NCBI RefSeq assembly: GCF_018138715.1 | Contig: NZ_JAGSHX010000006.1 | Span: forward strand, 2,728,001 to 2,792,000 | DNA: 64,000 nucleotides | Direction of reading: 5' to 3' | Origin: Streptomyces asiaticus | Lineage (GTDB): Bacteria; Actinomycetota; Actinomycetes; Streptomycetales; Streptomycetaceae | Shown: in pieces, positions 27,631-38,877 of the stretch | Position numbering within the stretch: the first letter of the stretch is position 1 | How the letters are laid out: each line of letters opens with the position of its first letter | Translations under genes and position numbers: made by a program | Notes under the pieces: model-generated | What the model was told of the DNA's origin: nothing | The model's database searches: none | Seen by the model: the letters and a program-made list of their open reading frames with translations, nothing else

Positions 27631-28920
27631 TTACAGACGTCCTACACCTTCGGATGGTTGCATGATTCGGCCCTCGTCCGGATAGGGCGGAAATCTCCCG
27701 GCCAGATCCGCCACCTTTTCCCGTACCACGCCCTCGTCCCGCAGGACGGTTCCCATGAGATTGGCTATGCGCTCCATTTCCGGCGCTCCCATTCCCTGGG
27801 TGGTCACCGCGGCGGTGCCAAGACGCAGCCCCTTCACGCATCCCCGGGGCTCGGTGGCGGACGCCAGCGCGCAGGTGTCCAGGACGATCCCGGCGGCCGC
27901 GCAGCGGCCCTTCGCGGTGCGCCCGTCCAGGCCCAGCGGGGCCGGATCGGCGGTGATCATATGGGTGTCGGTGCCGCCCGTGGTGACCGCCAGACCCTCC
28001 CCGACCAGGGCGTCCGCCAGTACCCGGGCATTGGCCACCACCCGTCGCGCATAGGCGGTGAAGGCGGGCGCCGCGGCCTCGCCGAACGCCACCGCCTTGG
28101 CCGCGACGGTGTGCATCTGGGCCCCGCCCTGGGTGAACGGGAACACCGCCCGGTCCACCCGCTCGGCGAGATCCGCACCGCACAGCAGCATCCCGCCGCG
28201 CGGCCCGCGCAGCACCTTGTGTGTCGTTGCGCACACCACGTCCGCGTACGGCACCGGGGACGGCGCCGCCTTCCCCGCCACCAGGCCGATCGGATGGGCG
28301 GCGTCGGCGATGAGATACGCGCCCACCTCGTCCGCGACGGCACGGAACGCGGCGTAGTCCAGATGGCGGGGATAGGAGATCGAACCGCAGACGATCGCCT
28401 TCGGGCGGTGGGCGTGGGCGAGCCCGCGCAGCCGCTCGTAGTCGATCAGCCCGGTCGCCGGATCGACGCCGTAGCCGATGAAGTCGAACCAGCGGCCGGA
28501 GAAATTGGCGGGCGAACCATGGGTGAGATGGCCGCCGTGCGGCAGCGCCATCGCCAGCACCGTGTCCCCGGGCCGCAGCAGCGCGGCGTAGGCGGCCAGC
28601 ACCGCGGACGACCCCGAATGCGGCTGCACATTGGCGTGCTCGGCGCCGAACAGCGCCTTCGCCCGGTCCTGGGCCACCCGCTCGGCGATGTCCACGATCT
28701 CGCAGCCGCCGTGGTGGCGGGCGCCGGGATACCCCTCGGCGTACTTGTTGGCCAGCGGTGAGGCGAGCGCCGCCAGCACGGCCGGCGAGGCGTAGTTCTC
28801 GGCCGCGATCAGCTGGAGTCCGCCGGAGACGCGGTCGATCTCGCTCAGGATGATTCCCGCCAGCTCCGGGTCCTGGCGGGCGAGGCTTGCGAAATCGGGG
28901 CCCCAGGGGGTGACGGCCAT
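27631..28920 (-). CDS. serine hydroxymethyltransferase-like protein (GlyA paralogue)
   Basis: 429 aa, PLP-dependent fold type I. SHMT interconverts serine and glycine with tetrahydrofolate. The PLP lysine is Lys235 in CATTHKVLRGPRGG; Asp206 and His209 (ADAAHPIGLVA) and the ENY motif (41-43) are present. The carboxylate-binding arginine of SHMT (Arg363 in E. coli, in a TRRGF-like motif) is Gln375 here (AVTTQGM), and the AHVAG motif is AHPIG. It may therefore use another amino acid or catalyse a different PLP reaction. ATG 28920. Streptomyces carries additional, standard glyA genes elsewhere. Confidence 0.85.
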   Translation of the reverse strand: MAVTPWGPDFASLARQDPELAGIILSEIDRVSGGLQLIAAENYASPAVLAALASPLANKYAEGYPGARHHGGCEIVDIAERVAQDRAKALFGAEHANVQPHSGSSAVLAAYAALLRPGDTVLAMALPHGGHLTHGSPANFSGRWFDFIGYGVDPATGLIDYERLRGLAHAHRPKAIVCGSISYPRHLDYAAFRAVADEVGAYLIADAAHPIGLVAGKAAPSPVPYADVVCATTHKVLRGPRGGMLLCGADLAERVDRAVFPFTQGGAQMHTVAAKAVAFGEAAAPAFTAYARRVVANARVLADALVGEGLAVTTGGTDTHMITADPAPLGLDGRTAKGRCAAAGIVLDTCALASATEPRGCVKGLRLGTAAVTTQGMGAPEMERIANLMGTVLRDEGVVREKVADLAGRFPPYPDEGRIMQPSEGVGRL

Positions 28921-29056
28921 GGCTGCTCACAGCCTCGGGAGGGGACAGCGGATCGTTGTCGGTGGTCACCCCCAATGTAGGCCCCGCGACGCCGCACGGC
29001 GCGCCGTACGGCCCGTGCAGGCCCCCTTACGGCGCGCCCCCCGGGTCCCCGAGGGG

Positions 29057-29716
29057 CTACGCGGGTGCGGGAACGCCCGTCAGCGCCGTGACGACCGGGT
29101 CCAGTGCCTGGTTGATCTCGTCCCCGATGGAGCGGAAGAAGGTGATCGGCGCCCCGTACGGATCGTGCACCTCGTCCGCCTCCTCGTTGGGCGCCAGCAG
29201 CCAGCCGCGCAGCGCGGCCGCCGCCTGCACCAGGGCGCGGGCGCGCTCCACCACACCGCCCGCCTCCTCCGGGTCGGGCAGCGTCGCGGGGTCTATGGCC
29301 CGCACCAGCCGGGTGAACTCCTTGAGCGTGAAGGTGCGCAGCCCCGCCGAGTGGCCCATCGAGATCACCTGCGCCCGGTGGTCGCGGGTGGCGGTCAGCA
29401 CCAGGTCGGCGCGGATGACGTGCTCGTCCAGCAGCTCACGGCCGAGGAAGCCCGCCGGGTCGGCCCCGAAGTCGGTCAGGACCGTCGCGGCGTGCGCCTC
29501 CATGGGCGCGCCCTCATGGCCCCAGGTGCCGGCGGACTCCACGATCAGACCGCGGGTGCGGACACTTCCGAGGCGGTGGGCGAGGGCATGCCGGGTCAGC
29601 CGCTCGGTGATCGGCGAGCGGCACACATTGCCGGTGCTGACGTGGAGGATGCGGAAGGTGGCCTCGGCGTTCTTCTCACGGTGTTCCGCTATGCCACGCC
29701 CCTCAGGGGCTGTCAA
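29057..29716 (-). CDS. low-molecular-weight protein tyrosine phosphatase homologue, catalytic Cys replaced by Ser
   Basis: 219 aa. The P-loop reads HVSTGNVCRSPITERL. Active enzymes have CX5R(S/T), and here the nucleophile position is Ser27, with Arg33 kept (codon AGC; TGC would be one base away). The DP motif of the general acid is present (LPDP, Asp148). The remaining cysteine (Cys32) is the one next to Arg and is not the nucleophile. It is therefore probably catalytically dead and binds phosphotyrosine or arsenate-like ligands without turnover, or it has a different chemistry. It overlaps the threonylcarbamoyl-AMP synthase gene by four bases and is translationally coupled to it. Confidence 0.85.
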   Translation of the reverse strand: MTAPEGRGIAEHREKNAEATFRILHVSTGNVCRSPITERLTRHALAHRLGSVRTRGLIVESAGTWGHEGAPMEAHAATVLTDFGADPAGFLGRELLDEHVIRADLVLTATRDHRAQVISMGHSAGLRTFTLKEFTRLVRAIDPATLPDPEEAGGVVERARALVQAAAALRGWLLAPNEEADEVHDPYGAPITFFRSIGDEINQALDPVVTALTGVPAPA

Positions 29717-30360
29717 TTGGCCACCTCGAGGTCGGGTACGACCTCCCGGAGCTGCTCGGCGGTGAGCGCGCCCGCCCGGAGCAGCACCGGCACCTTGCCG
29801 GTCACATCGACGATCGAGGAGGGCACGGCGGCCGGGGTCGGACCGCCGTCCAGGTACACCGAGACGGAGTCCCCGAGCATGTCCTGGGCGGCGTCGCAGT
29901 CCTGCGGGGAGGGGTGTCCGGTCAGATTGGCGCTGGAGACCGCCATCGGGCCGAAGTCCGTCAGCAGCTCGATCGCCACCGGGTGCAGCGGCATCCGGAC
30001 CGCCACGGTGCCCCGGGTCTCCCCCAGGTCCCAGGTGAGCGACGGCTGGTGCCGGGCGACGAGGGTGAGCGCGCCGGGCCAGAAGGCGTCCACCAGCTCC
30101 CAGGCCATCTCGGAGAAGTCGGTGACCAGTCCGTGCAGGGTGTTCGGCGAGCCGACCAGCACCGGAGTGGGCATGTTGCGGCCGCGCCCCTTGGCCTCGA
30201 GCAGATCGCCGACCGCCTCGGCGTTGAAGGCGTCCGCGCCGATCCCGTAGACGGTGTCGGTGGGCAGCACGACCAGTTCGCCGCGGCGGACGGCGGAGGC
30301 GGCCTCGCGCAGGCCGGTCTTGCGGTCGGTCGCGTCCCCGCAGTCGTATCGCCGTGCCAT
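29713..30360 (-). CDS. L-threonylcarbamoyladenylate synthase (Sua5/YrdC family)
   Basis: 215 aa. It makes threonylcarbamoyl-AMP from threonine, bicarbonate and ATP for the t6A modification of tRNAs that read ANN codons. The YrdC motifs GELVVLPTDTVYGIGADA, KGR (KGRGRNMPTPVLV) and the late SSANLTGHPSP are complete. It lies in the conserved order prmC - sua5 - phosphatase - glyA. The ATG at 30360 is 47 bases after prmC. Confidence 0.93.
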   Translation of the reverse strand: MARRYDCGDATDRKTGLREAASAVRRGELVVLPTDTVYGIGADAFNAEAVGDLLEAKGRGRNMPTPVLVGSPNTLHGLVTDFSEMAWELVDAFWPGALTLVARHQPSLTWDLGETRGTVAVRMPLHPVAIELLTDFGPMAVSSANLTGHPSPQDCDAAQDMLGDSVSVYLDGGPTPAAVPSSIVDVTGKVPVLLRAGALTAEQLREVVPDLEVAN

Positions 30361-30407
30361 TTAACGGACCTCCTCGTACGTGGCCAATGTGTGGTGCGGT
30401 GCCGCCG

Positions 30408-31253
30408 TCACGGCATGGCCTTCCGCGCGGTGGCGAACCGGGGCCGGTTGTTCAGGTCGGGGTGGTCGGCGGCGTCCGCCCAGCCACGCTCCTCGGTGAA
30501 GATCCACGGCACCTGGCCGCCCTGGGTGTCTGCGTGCTCGATGACCACCACGCCGCCGGGGCGCAGCAGCCGGTGGGCGGTGCGCTCCAGGCCACGGATG
30601 ACATCGAGGCCGTCCTCACCGGAGAAGAGCGCGAGCTGGGGGTCGTGATCGCGGGCCTCCGGCGCCACGTACTCCCACTCGGTCAGCGGGATGTACGGCG
30701 GGTTGCTGATGACGAGGTCCACCTGCCCGTCGAGCTCGGGCAGGGCCGTCAACGCGTCCGCGTGATGGAGAACGACGCGGGACCCCTCGACGTTCTTGCG
30801 CGCCCAGCGCAGGGCGCCCTCGTCCAGCTCCACGGCGTGCACCCGGGAGCGCGGCACCTCCTGGGCGAGCGCCAGCGCGATGGCCCCGGAACCGGAGCAC
30901 AGGTCGACGATGAGCGGTTCGACGACGTCCATGGCGCGCACCGCGTCTATCGCCCAGCCGACGACCGACTCGGTCTCCGGCCGGGGCACGAAGACCCCCG
31001 GCCCGACCTGGAGCTCCAGATAGCGGAAGAAGGCGCGGCCGGTGATGTGCTGAAGGGGCTCGCGGGCCTCGCGGCGGGCCACCGCCTCCCAGTAGCGGGC
31101 GTCGAAGTCGGCGTCGGGCACGCCGTGCAGCTCTCCCCGCTTGACGCTGTGCACAAAGGCGGCGAGCTCCTCCGCGTCGAAGCGCGGTGAGGGCACGCCC
31201 GCGTCGGCCAGCCGCTGAGTGGCCTGCGCCACCTCGGCGAGCAGCACGTTCAC
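30408..31253 (-). CDS. prmC: release factor N5-glutamine methyltransferase
   Basis: 281 aa. It methylates the Gln of the GGQ motif in release factors, using S-adenosylmethionine. The SAM-binding motif is VDLCSGSGAIALA (116-128), and the catalytic substrate motif is NPPYIPL (184-190). The GTG at 31253 is preceded by GGAGGAATTCA, an excellent RBS. It sits 55 bases downstream of its substrate gene prfA. Confidence 0.96.
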   Translation of the reverse strand: MNVLLAEVAQATQRLADAGVPSPRFDAEELAAFVHSVKRGELHGVPDADFDARYWEAVARREAREPLQHITGRAFFRYLELQVGPGVFVPRPETESVVGWAIDAVRAMDVVEPLIVDLCSGSGAIALALAQEVPRSRVHAVELDEGALRWARKNVEGSRVVLHHADALTALPELDGQVDLVISNPPYIPLTEWEYVAPEARDHDPQLALFSGEDGLDVIRGLERTAHRLLRPGGVVVIEHADTQGGQVPWIFTEERGWADAADHPDLNNRPRFATARKAMP

Positions 31254-31308
31254 TGAATTCCTCCAGCCGGTCCGGACAAGGGCACGAAGCGTTGATCAGT
31301 GGGTGGCG

Positions 31309-32379
31309 CTAGCCCGCGGCCGCCAGCTTGGCGGCCGCGTCGGCGTCGACGCACGCCTGGATGACCGGGTCGAGTTCACCGTCGAGCACCTGGTCCAAGT
31401 TGTACGCCTTGAAACCGACACGATGGTCCGAGATCCGGTTTTCCGGGAAGTTGTACGTACGGATGCGCTCGGACCGGTCGACGGTGCGGACCTGGCTGCG
31501 CCGCGCGTCCGACGCCTCCCGCTCGGCCTCCTCCTGGGCCGCGGCCAGCAGCCGCGAGCGCAGGATGCGCAGCGCCTGCTCCTTGTTCTGGAGCTGGCTC
31601 TTCTCGTTCTGGCAGGAGACGACGATGCCGGTGGGCAGGTGGGTGATGCGCACCGCGGAGTCGGTGGTGTTGACCGACTGGCCGCCGGGTCCGGAGGAGC
31701 GGTAGACGTCGATCCGCAGATCGTTGGGGCCGATCTCGACCTCGACCTCCTCGGCCTCCGGCGTGACCAGCACACCGGCCGCGGAGGTGTGGATACGGCC
31801 CTGGGACTCGGTGGCGGGCACCCGCTGCACCCGGTGCACCCCGCCCTCGTACTTCAGCCGGGCCCAGACGCCCTGGCCGGGCTCGATGGCGCCCCTGGCC
31901 TTGACCGCGACCTGGACGTCCTTGTAGCCGCCGAGGTCGGACTCGTTGGAGTCGATGATCTCGGTCTTCCAGCCGATCCGCTCGGCGTACCGCAGATACA
32001 TCCGCAGCAGGTCGCCGGCGAACAGCGCGGACTCCTCGCCGCCCTCCCCGGCCTTGACCTCCAGGATGACGTCCTTGTCGTCGCTCGGGTCGCGCGGGAC
32101 GAGCAGCAGCCGCAGCCGGTCGGTGAGCTGCTCGCGGCTCTGCTCCAGCTCCTTGACCTCGTCCACGAAGTCGGGGTCGTCCTGGGCCAGCTCGCGGGCG
32201 GTCTCGATGTCGTCCCCGACCTGCTTCCAGGCGCGATAGGCGTTGATCATCGGGGTCAGCTCGGCGTAGCGCTTGTTGAGCCGCCGTGCCTCCCGCTGGT
32301 CGGCGTGGACCGCGGGGTCGGCGAGCCGCTTCTCGAGGTCGGCGTGTTCGCCGATGAGTTCCTCGACCGCCTCGAACAT
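31309..32379 (-). CDS. prfA: peptide chain release factor 1
   Basis: 356 aa. It recognises UAA and UAG and releases the nascent protein. The codon-recognition tripeptide PAT (188-190) and the catalytic GGQ (232-234, in [15 protein letters not shown]) are intact. I chose ATG 32379 ([19 protein letters not shown]); the open frame upstream runs through the terminator and rpmE and is not real. It is followed by prmC. Confidence 0.97.
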   Translation of the reverse strand: MFEAVEELIGEHADLEKRLADPAVHADQREARRLNKRYAELTPMINAYRAWKQVGDDIETARELAQDDPDFVDEVKELEQSREQLTDRLRLLLVPRDPSDDKDVILEVKAGEGGEESALFAGDLLRMYLRYAERIGWKTEIIDSNESDLGGYKDVQVAVKARGAIEPGQGVWARLKYEGGVHRVQRVPATESQGRIHTSAAGVLVTPEAEEVEVEIGPNDLRIDVYRSSGPGGQSVNTTDSAVRITHLPTGIVVSCQNEKSQLQNKEQALRILRSRLLAAAQEEAEREASDARRSQVRTVDRSERIRTYNFPENRISDHRVGFKAYNLDQVLDGELDPVIQACVDADAAAKLAAAG

Positions 32380-32445
32380 CGGAGGGCTCCCTGAGTGGTC
32401 TGCGTGGTGTTGCGGAAAGTTCCGGAGGGCCGGTGACGACAAAAC

Positions 32446-32487
32446 GCCGGTCCGGTCGCCCCAGGGAAGGGGCGACCGAAGACCGGC
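32446..32487 (-). terminator. rpmE terminator, about 17-bp stem
   Basis: GCCGGTC plus CGGTCGCCCC pairs with GGGGCGACCG and, after a two-base bulge, GACCGGC. It begins 14 bases after the rpmE stop on the minus strand and before prfA. It probably separates abundant rpmE mRNA from prfA, or lets some transcription through. Confidence 0.75.
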
Positions 32488-32500
32488 GCCGTGCGGGTCG

Positions 32501-32725
32501 CTACTTCTTGGCGGACCCGGCGTTCTTGCCGAAGCGGGCCTCGAACCGCGCCACGCGGCCACCGGTGTCGAGGATCTTCTGCTTGCCCGTGTAGAACGGG
32601 TGGCACTCGGAGCAGATGTCGGCACGGATGGTGCCGCCGCCCACGGTGCTACGGGTGGTGAAGGAGGCGCCACAGGTGCAGCTGACCTGCGTCTCGACGT
32701 ACTCCGGGTGGATGTCGCGCTTCAA
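32501..32725 (-). CDS. rpmE: 50S ribosomal protein L31 (zinc-binding form)
   Basis: 74 aa. Large-subunit surface protein. Cysteines 16, 18, 38 and 41 (SCTCG and ICSECHP) make this the zinc form (C+), as opposed to the Cys-less paralogue induced at low zinc. Typical motifs are MKRDIHPEY and [17 protein letters not shown]. The ATG at 32725 has AGGAGA upstream. Upstream, a 12-bp palindrome, GCCAGTACTGGC (32804-32815), might be an operator. Confidence 0.97.
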   Translation of the reverse strand: MKRDIHPEYVETQVSCTCGASFTTRSTVGGGTIRADICSECHPFYTGKQKILDTGGRVARFEARFGKNAGSAKK

Positions 32726-32833
32726 GGGAATCTCCTAGGTTCGGGAGGGCACCGGGTCGACGGGCGGATTGCCTGTCGTGAACCGGGACCGACGATCCAG
32801 TTTGCCAGTACTGGCCGCATCTCCCAAAACCGG

Positions 32834-32864
32834 GGGGCGGGCCCGGATATTCCCGGCCCGCCCC
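32834..32864 (-). terminator. LCP gene terminator
   Basis: GGGGCGGGCC pairs perfectly with GGCCCGCCCC across an 11-base loop. It begins 39 bases after the stop codon of the LCP gene and about 110 bases before rpmE. There is no T-run. Confidence 0.65.
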
Positions 32865-32902
32865 GGAGGCTGTCGGACGCCCTCCAATGACCCTGGACGA
32901 CC

Positions 32903-34027
32903 CTATTTGACGACCTTGCCCGCGCTGGTGGCGTCGCCCGCGGAGCCCTTGGTGGCGGAGGCGGGAACCGGCCGGTCATGGCGGAGCGCGGTCCATATCA
33001 GCTTGGCCTTGCGCTCCATGGGCAGCACCCGGGCCGGGTTCTGCGGGTCGTACTCGACGGGCAGCGTGGTCATCTTCATGTTGCCCGAGCCGATGCCCTT
33101 CAGGGATTCGGCGAAGCCCTTGAGCTTGCTCACCGAGGCCAGCTCGGAGTCGGTGGTGAGGGCCTTGGTGGAGGTGTCCGCGAGGTCGTAGAGCTTCTTC
33201 GGGTTGCCGAACAGGTCCACGTGCTTGACCTGGTCCAGCAGCGCCTTGACGAACGCCTGCTGGAGCTTGATCCGGCCGAGGTCGCTGCCGTCGCCCACGC
33301 CGTGCCGGGTGCGCACCAGGCCGAGCGACTGCTCCCCGTCCAGGGTGTGCGGGCCGGCCTCCAGGTCGAGGTGGCTCTTGGGGTCGTGGATCGGGGCGGT
33401 GGTGGTGATGTTGACGCCGCCGAGGTCGTCTATCAGCTGCTTGAAGCCGGAGAAGTCGACCTCGAGGAAGTGGTCCATGCGGATGCCCGTCATGGACTCG
33501 ACGGTCTTGATGGTGCAGGCCGGACCGCCGGCCTCATAGGCGCTGTTGAACATGGCCGCCTGCACGGCGGGCGTCTGCTGCCCGCCCTTGGTGGTGCAGG
33601 ACGGCCGCTGTATGAGGGTGTCGCGCGGGATGCTGATGACGCTGGCCTTCTTGTGGCCCTTGTAGACGTGGACGATCATCGCCGTGTCGGAGCGCGAGGT
33701 GCCCTCGTCCGTGCCGTACTTGGCGTTCTTGCCGGCCCGGGAGTCGGAGCCGAGGACGAGGATGTCCATCGAGCCGTTGTCGACGTTCTTGGGGCGGTTG
33801 GCACCGAGGGCGGCGTTGACGTCGACGCCGGTGAGGTTGCCGTTCAGCTTGTAGTAGAGGTAGCCGAGTCCGGCACCGCCGAGCACCAGCACGGCGGCCA
33901 GCGTCCACACCGTGTAGAGCACGGCCCTGCGGCGCGTGCCGGCCCGCTTGCGACGGCGTCCCGCCGCCGAGCCGCGGGCGCGGTGGCGGCCCGGACTCAC
34001 CGGTGCCTTGCTGCTGTCCTCGGCCAT
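32903..34027 (-). CDS. LytR-CpsA-Psr (LCP) family cell-wall polymer ligase
   Basis: 374 aa. LCP proteins attach undecaprenyl-linked glycopolymers such as teichoic acids to peptidoglycan outside the membrane. A basic cytoplasmic N-terminus is followed by one signal-anchor helix (AVLYTVWTLAAVLVLGGAGL, about 35-55). The LCP catalytic domain then has DILVLGSDSRAG, RSDTAMIVHV, SIPRDTLIQ and LVRTRHGVGDGSDLGRI, which contain the conserved Asp and Arg residues. The ATG at 34027 has GAGGAG five bases upstream. The nearby WecA-type gene could supply lipid-linked substrate, but that link is inference. Confidence 0.9.
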   Translation of the reverse strand: MAEDSSKAPVSPGRHRARGSAAGRRRKRAGTRRRAVLYTVWTLAAVLVLGGAGLGYLYYKLNGNLTGVDVNAALGANRPKNVDNGSMDILVLGSDSRAGKNAKYGTDEGTSRSDTAMIVHVYKGHKKASVISIPRDTLIQRPSCTTKGGQQTPAVQAAMFNSAYEAGGPACTIKTVESMTGIRMDHFLEVDFSGFKQLIDDLGGVNITTTAPIHDPKSHLDLEAGPHTLDGEQSLGLVRTRHGVGDGSDLGRIKLQQAFVKALLDQVKHVDLFGNPKKLYDLADTSTKALTTDSELASVSKLKGFAESLKGIGSGNMKMTTLPVEYDPQNPARVLPMERKAKLIWTALRHDRPVPASATKGSAGDATSAGKVVK

Positions 34028-34326
34028 GTGCTCCTCAGTCCTCTTTGTGCTGCCCGAGTACCCCCTGCCGTCGCGGTCAGGCGTGGCGTCGCGTTGCGCG
34101 GTGGAGTCAGCCTGCGTTCGGGCTCCGTATTCCGACCTGACAGATGGAAGGCCGGCCGCCAGGGTTGCATATCTGCGATGGCCGGTTTTCGCGCGGGCCG
34201 CCGAGCGCACCGTTCGCCCCCTTCGTCCGCCTTACCGCTCTGACCTGCACTTTCGCGGGCGATAACATGATCAGAACCGGTCCGTGGCCTGGCCGGAAGA
34301 TGTGGCTCACCTCTCATGGAACGCAG

Positions 34327-34355
34327 CGAGGCCCCCCGCGGTGCGGGGGGCCTCG
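34327..34355 (-). terminator. rho terminator, 13-bp perfect stem with 3-nt loop
   Basis: CGAGGCCCCCCGC pairs exactly with GCGGGGGGCCTCG. It starts 28 bases after the rho stop codon on the minus strand. It is very stable and lacks a T-run, as is usual in Streptomyces. The rest of the 356-bp gap up to the LCP start is free of genes and presumably holds the LCP promoter. Confidence 0.75.
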
Positions 34356-34383
34356 GCTACGGAGCGTTCCGGCGGGTGTCCGG

Positions 34384-36510
<2,127 letters not shown>

Positions 36511-36911
36511 GAAGGGTCCTTCCCTGGAGCGGGCGTCGGCCTGTCTGGCTCGGCGACCGGTTGTGCTGTCCGGCTGTGGTCCTTCGGTTACGGACCGGGC
36601 CGGGGCGGTGGTCCGCCGGGTACGGCGGAGGAATCAGTTCATGGTTCCGACGCGGCGGAGGATTCACGAGAATCCGCCACGCCGATTCCGGAGCGTGCTC
36701 GATACTGCTCAGGCAGGCTGCTCAGGCAGTGGGGGAGGCTCCCGGAAGAAGGGTGGTCCCTGATGGGGACACTGAGCACCTCGCCTCCGAGTACATCCAA
36801 GAGGCATCGAGTGCAGACTTGAGGTTAACACTACCGGATCCAACAAACATTCCCCCTCTCCAAGACCGGCTATCGAGTTTTCCCGGCTCCGGGACACCCC
36901 GGATCGCGGTG
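36511..36911 (-). promoter_or_regulatory. rho promoter and leader region
   Basis: This 401-bp gap between the thrB stop and the rho start has no credible gene. It contains a GGATTC-ACGA-GAATCC hairpin (36660-36675) in the probable leader, and a relatively A/T-rich stretch (GAGGTTAACACTACCGGATC, about 36821-36840) that could hold the promoter. Long leaders upstream of rho are common because rho is autoregulated, but I see no direct proof of attenuation here. Confidence 0.4.
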
Positions 36912-37826
36912 TCAGGTGAGCGGCAGGACACTCGCCCCCCCGGCGTCGAGAGCCAGCCGGTTGGCCGCCCACCCCTCGCCCGCCAGTCGTGCGACCTTGT
37001 CGGCCGCACCGTCCTCGACCAGCGCGAGCACCGTGGGGCCCGCGCCGGAGATGACCGCGGGGACGCCGTCCGCCCGCAGTCGGTTCACCAGGCTCACGCT
37101 CTCGGGCATCGCCGGAGCACGGTATTCCTGGTGCAGTCGGTCCTCCGTCGCGGCAAGCAACAGCTCGGGACGCCTGGTCAGGGCCTCGACGAGCAGTGCG
37201 GCCCGGCCCGCGTTGACCGCGGCGTCCACATGCGGGACGGTGCGCGGCAGCAGGCCGCGGGCGGTCTCGGTGAGCACCGGCCGACCAGGGACGAAGACCA
37301 CCGGAACGATGGAATCCGCGGGGTCCATCCTGATCGCCCGGGCGGACCCCGCGTCCGTCCAGGCCAGGGTGAAGCCGCCGAGCAGACAGGCGGCGACATT
37401 GTCGGGGTGGCCCTCGATCTCGGTGGCCAGCTCCAGCATCGCCGCGTCGTCGAGCCGCTCGGCGCCGCCTATGGTCACCGCGCGTGCGGCGACGATCCCG
37501 GCGCAGATGGCGGCGGAGGAGGAGCCCAGGCCCCGGCCGTGCGGAATGCGGTTGGCGCAGACCAGCTCCAGGCCGCGGGGCTGCCCGCCCAGCAGGTCGA
37601 AGGCGGTGCGCAGGGAGCGTACGAGCAGATGGTTCTCATCACGCGGGAGCGACTCCGCGCCTTCACCGGCGATGTCGACGTGAAGACCGGAGTCGGCCAC
37701 CCGGACCACCACGTCGTCGTAGAGGCCCAGGGCCAGGCCGAGGGCGTCGAAGCCAGGACCGAGATTGGCGCTCGTGGCGGGGACGCGCACTCGGACGGCG
37801 GCGGCGCGGAACGCTGGACCGGCCAT
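36912..37826 (-). CDS. thrB: homoserine kinase
   Basis: 304 aa, GHMP kinase family. It phosphorylates homoserine, the penultimate step of threonine synthesis. The N-terminal RVRVPATSANLGPGFDALG and the phosphate-binding loop PHGRGLGSSSAAICAG are the GHMP motifs 1 and 2; the third motif is ISGAGPTVLAL. I chose ATG 37826 (MAGPAFRAAAVRV); the frame stays open upstream through the minisatellite but carries no family sequence. It is separated from thrC by an unusually long 1,051-bp repeat-filled gap. Confidence 0.95.
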   Translation of the reverse strand: MAGPAFRAAAVRVRVPATSANLGPGFDALGLALGLYDDVVVRVADSGLHVDIAGEGAESLPRDENHLLVRSLRTAFDLLGGQPRGLELVCANRIPHGRGLGSSSAAICAGIVAARAVTIGGAERLDDAAMLELATEIEGHPDNVAACLLGGFTLAWTDAGSARAIRMDPADSIVPVVFVPGRPVLTETARGLLPRTVPHVDAAVNAGRAALLVEALTRRPELLLAATEDRLHQEYRAPAMPESVSLVNRLRADGVPAVISGAGPTVLALVEDGAADKVARLAGEGWAANRLALDAGGASVLPLT

Positions 37827-38163
37827 CGCTCGATGACTCTCCTTGTGGTTACGTGCGATTGCTCGAAGAGGTACGGAACACCGCGAGGGCCGTGACAAGT
37901 ACGGCGACGCCGCGCAGAGGCGATCGCTCTGCGTCGGGGCGGATTCAGTACAGCCTATCGAAGGAAGGTTCTGTGGCGACATAGGGCGCACGGGAGGCGC
38001 ACGATGCGTGTCGCGCTCCCTGCCATCGTCCGCGACCACTCTACTGGAGCCCTCCGCGCGCCCTCGCGCTTCTCTGCCACCACTTGAGTGGATCTTTAGA
38101 AAAGCCGTGGAAGGGGCTGGAGGGGCTGGGCGGCGTGCCCCGGGAGGGCCCGGCGGGCCGGGG

Positions 38164-38807
38164 CCGACGTGAACGCGGAGGGGCCCGGCGGGCCCGAGGG
38201 CCGACGTGAACGCACAGGGCGGGCCTCGGGGCCGACGTACGCGCAGGGTCCGGCGGCCCCCAGGGCCGACATGAACGCACGTGTACGCGCAGGGCCCGGC
38301 GGACCCCAGGACCGGCGTGGACACGCGGGGCCCGGCGGAATCGAGGGCCGACGTGAACGCCGCAGGACCCGACGGACCCGAGGGCCAACGTGGACGCGCA
38401 GGGCCCGGCGGACCACAGGACCGACATGGACGCGCAGGGCCCGGCGGGCCCGAGGGCCGACGTGAACGCGCAGGACCCGGCGGACCACAGGACCGACATG
38501 GACGCGCAGGGCCCGGCGGACCCGAGGGCCAACGTGGACGCGCAGGGTCCGGCGGGCCCCAGAACCGACGTGCACGCACAAGGTCCGGCGGACGCGAGGA
38601 CCGACGTGCACGCAGGCCCGGCACGCCCCGGGGTCGACGTGGACGCGCAGGGCCCGGTGGGCCCCTGGGCCAACGTGCACGCACAGGGCGGACCCCAGGA
38701 CCGACGTGAACGCACAAGACCCGGCGCGCCCCAGGACCGACATGGACGCGCAGGACCCGGCGGACCCCCGGACCGACATGGACGCGCGGGGCCCGGCGGG
38801 CCGGGAC
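38164..38807. repeat. 36-bp minisatellite (about 18 units) between thrC and thrB
   Basis: Tandem units of the form GGGCCCGGCGGACC, then four variable bases, then GGACCGACATGGACGCGCA run from about 38164 to 38807. Most are 36 bp long and a few are shorter or longer. Because 36 is a multiple of three and stops are rare, long frames exist on both strands (for example minus-strand repeats of HVGPGARRALRV). There is no RBS, start or known family, so I regard it as non-coding. No unique spacers are present, so it is not CRISPR. The flanking 37827-38163 and 38808-38877 also lack genes. Confidence 0.85.
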
Positions 38808-38877
38808 GGGTGGCCCGCCGTAACCCTCGTCGCGCCAGGTCCCGGCCCTGCTCAGGGCCGGTTCGCGGCGCGCCGCG

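Noticed and set aside
28921-29056. Glycine riboswitch upstream of the GlyA paralogue
   Set aside because: The 136-bp gap is too short and contains none of the conserved glycine-aptamer motifs.
36511-36911. Riboswitch or attenuator before rho
   Set aside because: Only one small hairpin is seen, and no known riboswitch consensus; kept as an unspecific leader.
38164-38807. CRISPR array
   Set aside because: The repeats are directly tandem and degenerate, with no unique spacers and no cas genes.
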